Below are positions 61,421 through 64,000 of a stretch of 64,000 nucleotides of DNA, piece by piece. A program made the position numbers and the translations under genes. Below the pieces are notes generated by a model. The model was not told the DNA's origin, searched no databases, and worked only from the letters and a program-made list of their open reading frames with translations. Within the stretch, counting starts at the first letter, position 1. The number at the start of each line of letters is the position of its first letter. The stretch is from the NCBI GenBank assembly GCA_038496445.1, contig JALMLS010000397.1, positions 328,590 through 392,589 on the forward strand. The letters are read 5' to 3'. Source of the stretch: Trichosphaerium sp. ATCC 40318. Lineage: Eukaryota > Discosea > Flabellinia > Trichosidae.

Positions 61421-62589
61421 ATGTGTTTTGCCTGTCAAAAATCATTTTGGTGCGTTACCACGTGCAGAGAAATGGCCCGCACTTCGTATCCTTGCGATGT
61501 ACACATCAGCACAGCGCGGTACTTTAGAGCAGTTTTTGCAGTATGCTATGGTAGTTCAGCTGTTATTGTCTTGCTGGCGCTCATAAAGTTCAGCATAAAG
61601 CACAAGTTTTCGCTGTCGACTGTGTTACATGGTAGGAGGCGCAATTAATTACCGTTTACAGTATTTTCTTACTTAAACCTCTAGCAATGATTCCGTTGTC
61701 CATGTTACGTATGTAAAGTAAATAGACGCCCACTACTAACCCACGAATAGTAAACATATCTTTCATTGTTGTATTTTGGCGTGACCTACCAGTGCTGTAC
61801 ACGTGCCCACTGGAAGCTCAGCTGAATCCTTGGTACATTGTTTTTGGATCTACTGGTAACTACGTGTTCGTATGTACTTATTTTTTGCTGCTACTATTCT
61901 GGTGCGTAGATTTCCATGTTTTGTTAAATGAGTTTGAGTAATGACAAAACTGTTCAAAAAGGATAATGTTGATATTCCAATCTTGGAATTCGTCAAAAAC
62001 TTTCATTAACAACATGGCCACTATATACAGCACAGTGATAGGCGCTATCTTACTAGTATGGATGGCTATAATGACAATTATTTTAACAGGCTACTACTAT
62101 GTGTACAGGCAACATAAGCGCCTTGAGCAGTACAAACACATTGTTGGGATTCTACACCAAGTTGAGGTAGGTTTGATACTTTTACCTTTGAAACTCTTAC
62201 AGCTCCAAGATTTACTATTTTTTACTTCTCTACATTGTACTTGGAGTCCTATTTGCAGTCACAGGAGTAGTACTCAGCAGGAGGCTTCAACGTAATTCAG
62301 TAATACCTAAAGTTAAAGCACGTGACCCGGGGTTTTTTGTATGCCACTTTGACCTTATTGGTGTCTGTAGGTGTCAGTGCTAACAACCTTGGTTACGTTT
62401 GCTTGTTTAGGTAGGGCTATTCTAGTATTTGTTCTCTATTATGATTGGATTGGTGGTCTTACACACCTAATATTGCGGTTAATTGCACTTTCAATATTTG
62501 ATCTCCTCCCTGAACTTGGCGTTGTATACATCCTCCATATGAAAAGGATGCAACAAATGTCAACTTGGGGGTCCACAGAGGAATCTTAA
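61421..62589 (+). CDS. Multi-pass membrane protein, TOM1/TOM3/THH1-like
   Basis: Several short exons encode about seven hydrophobic segments: SSAVIVLLALIKF, MIPLSMLLNISFIVVFW, VFVCTYFLLLLFW, VIGAILLVWMAIMTIILTGY, YYFLLLYIVLGVLFAVTGVV, VSVLTTLVTFACLGRAILVF and IALSIFDLLPELGVVYIL. It ends in TAA at 62587-62589. Order and spacing, especially the closing helix with DLLPELGVVYILHM, resemble the TOM1/TOM3/THH1 seven-helix family, so the call is tentative. Plant members sit in the tonoplast and bind a small GTPase. The start is uncertain: an out-of-frame ATG at 61416 overlaps the chosen ATG at 61421, and the junction near 61940 was not resolved. Confidence 0.55.
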
Positions 62590-62716
62590 CATTTGTTTTG
62601 TTCCAGTTTTTTTTTGTAAATTAAAGAATGCTTCGGCAAAGCGACTAGTGTACTTTTTCGTAAAACCCCTTAGATTTCATGTTAAGTCAAACGCGTAGCC
62701 TGCGCACAGAAGGACG

Positions 62717-64000
62717 ATGGACGATAAATACCACTTTTTACTATTTTGTGTAGACACTTTTGGCAAGACGCAAGATTTTCAAGATGAGCATGAACGTACG
62801 CTGGAATTCTGTTCTGTATGCTTACTTGTAACAAGAAATGGTCTACTATGCAAAGCAAGCGCTCATTAGGTGGGCAACGTATGCCAGCAATGTGTTCGTA
62901 AACATGGAGCGACCTATGGTTATCGCTGTGTTATCCGCATCTGACAACATTCAGGTACTACGAACTAGATTGTTGAACGATTTAATAATACAATGTGTCA
63001 GATACTTCTCAAACCACAAAAATTTAACGTGTTACATTTAATTTCAGCGATTCAAAAGCTACAATTTGCGCCTACGTGCGATGGTAGTAAGTATCCTGAA
63101 ACTGCGTTGTTTGAGATGGTGTACGACTATGTTCAAGGAGTAAAATCCAAAGTAGCTGCGCCAATCAACACAACAGTTGTATACGTCACGCCAAATCTGC
63201 CTGTTGTGTCGATTGATATACAAGCCAGTTTGAAGGTACCTCTGCTTTAATCACGTATCCAAATAGCCAACGACACTCTTCCCAGAAACTTCAAGCTGCT
63301 GAGATTGTAGTCAACTTTGTATATGTAAAGTTCGAAACTCTCGAGCATGTGAGTGGCTCAGTTACCAACGACGCATTAGCATCTCTCGCCTCTTTGTCAT
63401 GTAAGCAAAAAAACCTGGTGGTTCAACGCGTAGATAATAGTACGTACAGAAGTAGATATAACAGAGGTTGATTCAAATAATTTTTTTAGATGCAATGGCA
63501 TTTCTAGATTTCATTAAAGTTCTACTTGTAGACTTTATGTCAATGCGCATTGGCGCAGCATTAATATCTTTTCCACAAGGCTGTGTCGTACCTTCATTAA
63601 AGTGTAACATTCGCCCCATGATGCTGCCGACTACTAGACTTTCTTCTACAAAGGTAAAAATAGTAAATACAAACCGATACTTACGCATGTACAAGGTGTG
63701 CAAGTGCCACAAGCATCCCTTGCGAAGAGAAAACTCGGGATTTTGTGCTGTGGATGGCTCAAGATTAGCAGAGAGAGAGAAAGAATTTGCGCTAACGCTT
63801 GGAAATACAGTCATTGCTTCTGCTGGCGTTCAAAGTCACGTGATCGAATTCAACGTAAAAAGTAGGATAAAGTTGTCATCAGTGTGCCCCAGTCAACTCT
63901 TTGGAGACGTATACATAAAATTATTTTACTTTTGTATTACTAGTTTTAAATATTTGCTGACTCATACTTGAAGAGTATCACTCTCGAGGCCAGCGAAAAG
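62717..64000 (+). CDS. VWA-like domain protein, 3' end outside window
   Basis: Start MDDKYHFLLFCVDTFGKTQD at 62717. Exon 1 ends at a GTACGC donor and joins in frame to QMVYYAKQALIRWATYASN. The N-terminal 200 or so residues alternate hydrophobic strands and helices (FLLFCVDTF, PMVIAVLSAS, NTTVVYVTP, EIVVNFVYVKF) in the order of a von Willebrand A-like fold, but without a DxSxS metal site. Downstream there is a Cys/His pair motif (VCKCHKHPLRRENSGFCAVD) followed by LTLGNTVIASAGV. I do not recognise the family. Several junctions (acceptors near 63058, 63288, 63490 and 63693) are frame-consistent. The gene runs off the right edge. Confidence 0.6.

Noticed and set aside
1-64000. CRISPR arrays, insertion sequences, tandem satellite arrays or complete transposons
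   Set aside because: None seen; the only obvious repeats are coding (Thr/Pro, RGG, WY modules) or homopolymer runs.

Overview
This window is nuclear DNA from a gene-dense, AT-rich eukaryote. Coding regions are broken by many very short introns (mostly about 35-75 bp) whose donors often read GTACG and which often carry a TTAAC-like branch point. I see no operons, ribosome binding sites or prokaryotic features. The gene set mixes a receptor with a tyrosine-kinase-like domain, a PIWI-type Argonaute, an LRR-Roc-COR-kinase (ROCO), a Zn2Cys6 zinc-cluster factor, an NST1-like protein, a questin-oxidase-like protein and an F-box/MORN_2 protein. This points to a protist on the amoebozoan/opisthokont side of the tree. 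I cannot name the species, and the placement is inference.

Layout, left to right. 1-3.4 kb: poorly resolved, with one small unknown gene. 3.4-6.05 kb: a sorting nexin and an F-box/MORN_2 protein (+). 6.35-8.14 kb: an unusual exon-modular repeat protein (-). 9.04-15.15 kb: a long NST1-like gene (+). 15.65-17.16 kb: questin-oxidase-like (+). 17.53-24.65 kb: a very large receptor pseudokinase (-), divergent from a PWWP-domain gene (+, 24.98-26.46 kb). 26.77-28.72 kb: a Ras GEF (+), convergent with a cytochrome P450 (-, 29.1-31.1 kb). 32.06-34.86 kb: a single-pass surface protein (-). 35.06-35.61 kb: an intronless DUF427 gene (-). 35.71-38.01 kb: a mitochondrial-type ABC1/ADCK kinase (-), divergent from the zinc-cluster factor (+, 38.26-40.37 kb). 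40.86-46.66 kb: ROCO kinase (+). 46.7-48.8 kb: a gene-poor gap. 48.80-50.94 kb: proteasome subunit Rpn6/PSMD11 (+). 52.69-53.71 kb: a Pro/Thr-rich membrane protein (-). 54.16-54.66 kb: a small basic protein (+). 55.04-58.79 kb: PIWI (+). 59.02-61.35 kb: CDK5RAP1-type tRNA methylthiotransferase (+). 61.42-62.59 kb: a TOM1/THH1-like multi-pass membrane protein (+). 62.72 kb to the end: the 5' part of a VWA-like gene (+).

The genes do not form one pathway; this looks like an ordinary compact eukaryotic neighbourhood. The most unusual items are the repeat protein at 6350-8137, whose exons match its repeat units, and the receptor whose kinase domain has lost both the beta3 lysine and the DFG aspartate. 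Also notable are a small set of GC-AG introns, a possible poison exon in the NST1-like gene, and a hairpin-rich intergenic segment near 28.85-28.98 kb. Exon boundaries were set by hand from frame continuity and GT/GC-AG signals. Those given explicitly are frame-consistent; gene spans are more certain than every internal junction.
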